Shown here in pieces: positions 52,358-52,541 of a stretch of 52,541 nucleotides of DNA. Numbering within the stretch: position 1 is the stretch's first letter; every line of letters starts with the position of its first letter. A program made the translations under genes and the position numbers. The notes under the pieces are model-generated. The model saw nothing but the letters and a program-made list of their open reading frames with translations, was not told where the DNA came from and did no database searches. The stretch lies in NCBI RefSeq assembly GCF_009829925.1, contig NZ_SNVJ01000002.1:351378-403918 (forward strand), written 5' to 3'. Origin of the DNA: Teichococcus coralli (GTDB lineage Bacteria > Pseudomonadota > Alphaproteobacteria > Acetobacterales > Acetobacteraceae).

Positions 52358-52541
52358 ATGAACGCCGCAGCGCCCGAACCGGATGACACAGCCGCCCTGC
52401 TGGCCGCCTTGCGGCTGCAGCTGGACTGGGGCGCCGACGAGGCCCTGGCCGAGGCGCCGCTGGACCGCCTCGCCGCGCCGCCGCCCGGCCCGCAGCCACC
52501 GCCCGCCGCCGAGCCGCCGCGCCGCCCCGCGCAGGGTCGCC
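52358..52541 (+). CDS. uracil-DNA glycosylase, N-terminal part (truncated by window end)
   Basis: The first 61 codons are present: MNAAAPEPDDTAALLAALRL, then QLDWGADEALAEAPLDRLAA and a Pro/Ala-rich linker. The LRLQLDWGADEAL opening and the divergent ETF-QO neighbour are typical of the alphaproteobacterial family 4-type uracil-DNA glycosylase. The catalytic and Fe-S motifs lie outside the window, so the call rests on this N-terminus and synteny. Confidence 0.7.
   Translation, partial: MNAAAPEPDDTAALLAALRLQLDWGADEALAEAPLDRLAAPPPGPQPPPAAEPPRRPAQGR

Noticed and set aside
48978..52361. 1127-codon plus-strand open frame
   Set aside because: Antisense to the TPR lipoprotein and ETF-QO genes, both recognised by domain motifs.

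Overview
The window is very GC-rich, densely packed chromosomal DNA in which almost every ORF has long antisense shadows. Gene content points to an aerobic alphaproteobacterium, most likely Acetobacteraceae of the Roseomonas type. The clues are the aa3-oxidase small subunit IV, an ETF-quinone oxidoreductase divergent from a uracil-DNA glycosylase, several Acetobacteraceae-style transport and acyl-CoA clusters with tripartite-type binding proteins, and an alphaproteobacterial GGAAC-N16-TGTT (EcfG-like) promoter. The genus is an inference; no rRNA is present.

Layout. 0-7.3 kb is mixed housekeeping: an ABC-F ATPase, a TonB-like protein, a phytanoyl-CoA dioxygenase-type enzyme, an AI-2E-type permease, ndk with a strong terminator, a COX IV peptide and a GFA-type zinc protein. 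7.9-11.0 kb is a minus-strand operon of D-2-hydroxyacid dehydrogenase, NfeD protease and slipin with 4-base overlaps; beyond its 3' end lies a consensus FNR/Anr box with no established target. 11.0-11.6 kb holds a P-type ATPase relic. 11.7-20.3 kb is a divergent catabolic locus: a GntR regulator and an FAD oxidoreductase on the minus strand, and a complete peptide-type ABC importer plus a flavin-dependent monooxygenase on the plus strand. 20.5-24.9 kb carries an ArsR regulator and intact cydD-cydC, followed by the wrecked start of cydA. 24.9-27.4 kb has a cation/proton antiporter and a DUF4396 membrane protein.

28.3-30.7 kb is a three-gene envelope/stress operon (LEA-like helical protein, YqjE/holin-like protein, DUF3618 protein), followed by an MBL hydrolase and a DUF892 ferritin-like protein. 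32.4-46.7 kb is acyl-CoA metabolism: an IclR regulator divergent from an enoyl-CoA hydratase, a Bug-type binding protein, and a ten-gene minus-strand run. In transcription order that run is ADP-forming acyl-CoA synthetase, MaoC hydratase, two acyl-CoA dehydrogenases, SCP2-like thiolase, DUF35, SDR, MmgE/PrpD, a third acyl-CoA dehydrogenase and a CaiB CoA-transferase. It reads as activation, dehydrogenation, hydration and C-C cleavage of an unknown carboxylic acid, arranged like actinobacterial steroid side-chain modules; electrons from the dehydrogenases would reach quinone through the ETF-QO encoded at the right end. 46.7-47.9 kb is a pseudogene graveyard (acyl-CoA synthetase and acyltransferase fragments). 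The window ends with tRNA-Gln, ispE, a TPR lipoprotein, ETF-QO and the start of a uracil-DNA glycosylase.

The points most worth pursuing are the broken cydA beside intact cydDC, the orphan FNR box, the ChsE/ChsH/Ltp2-like acyl-CoA module with a cysteine-poor DUF35 partner, and the shared palindromes that suggest regulatory wiring.
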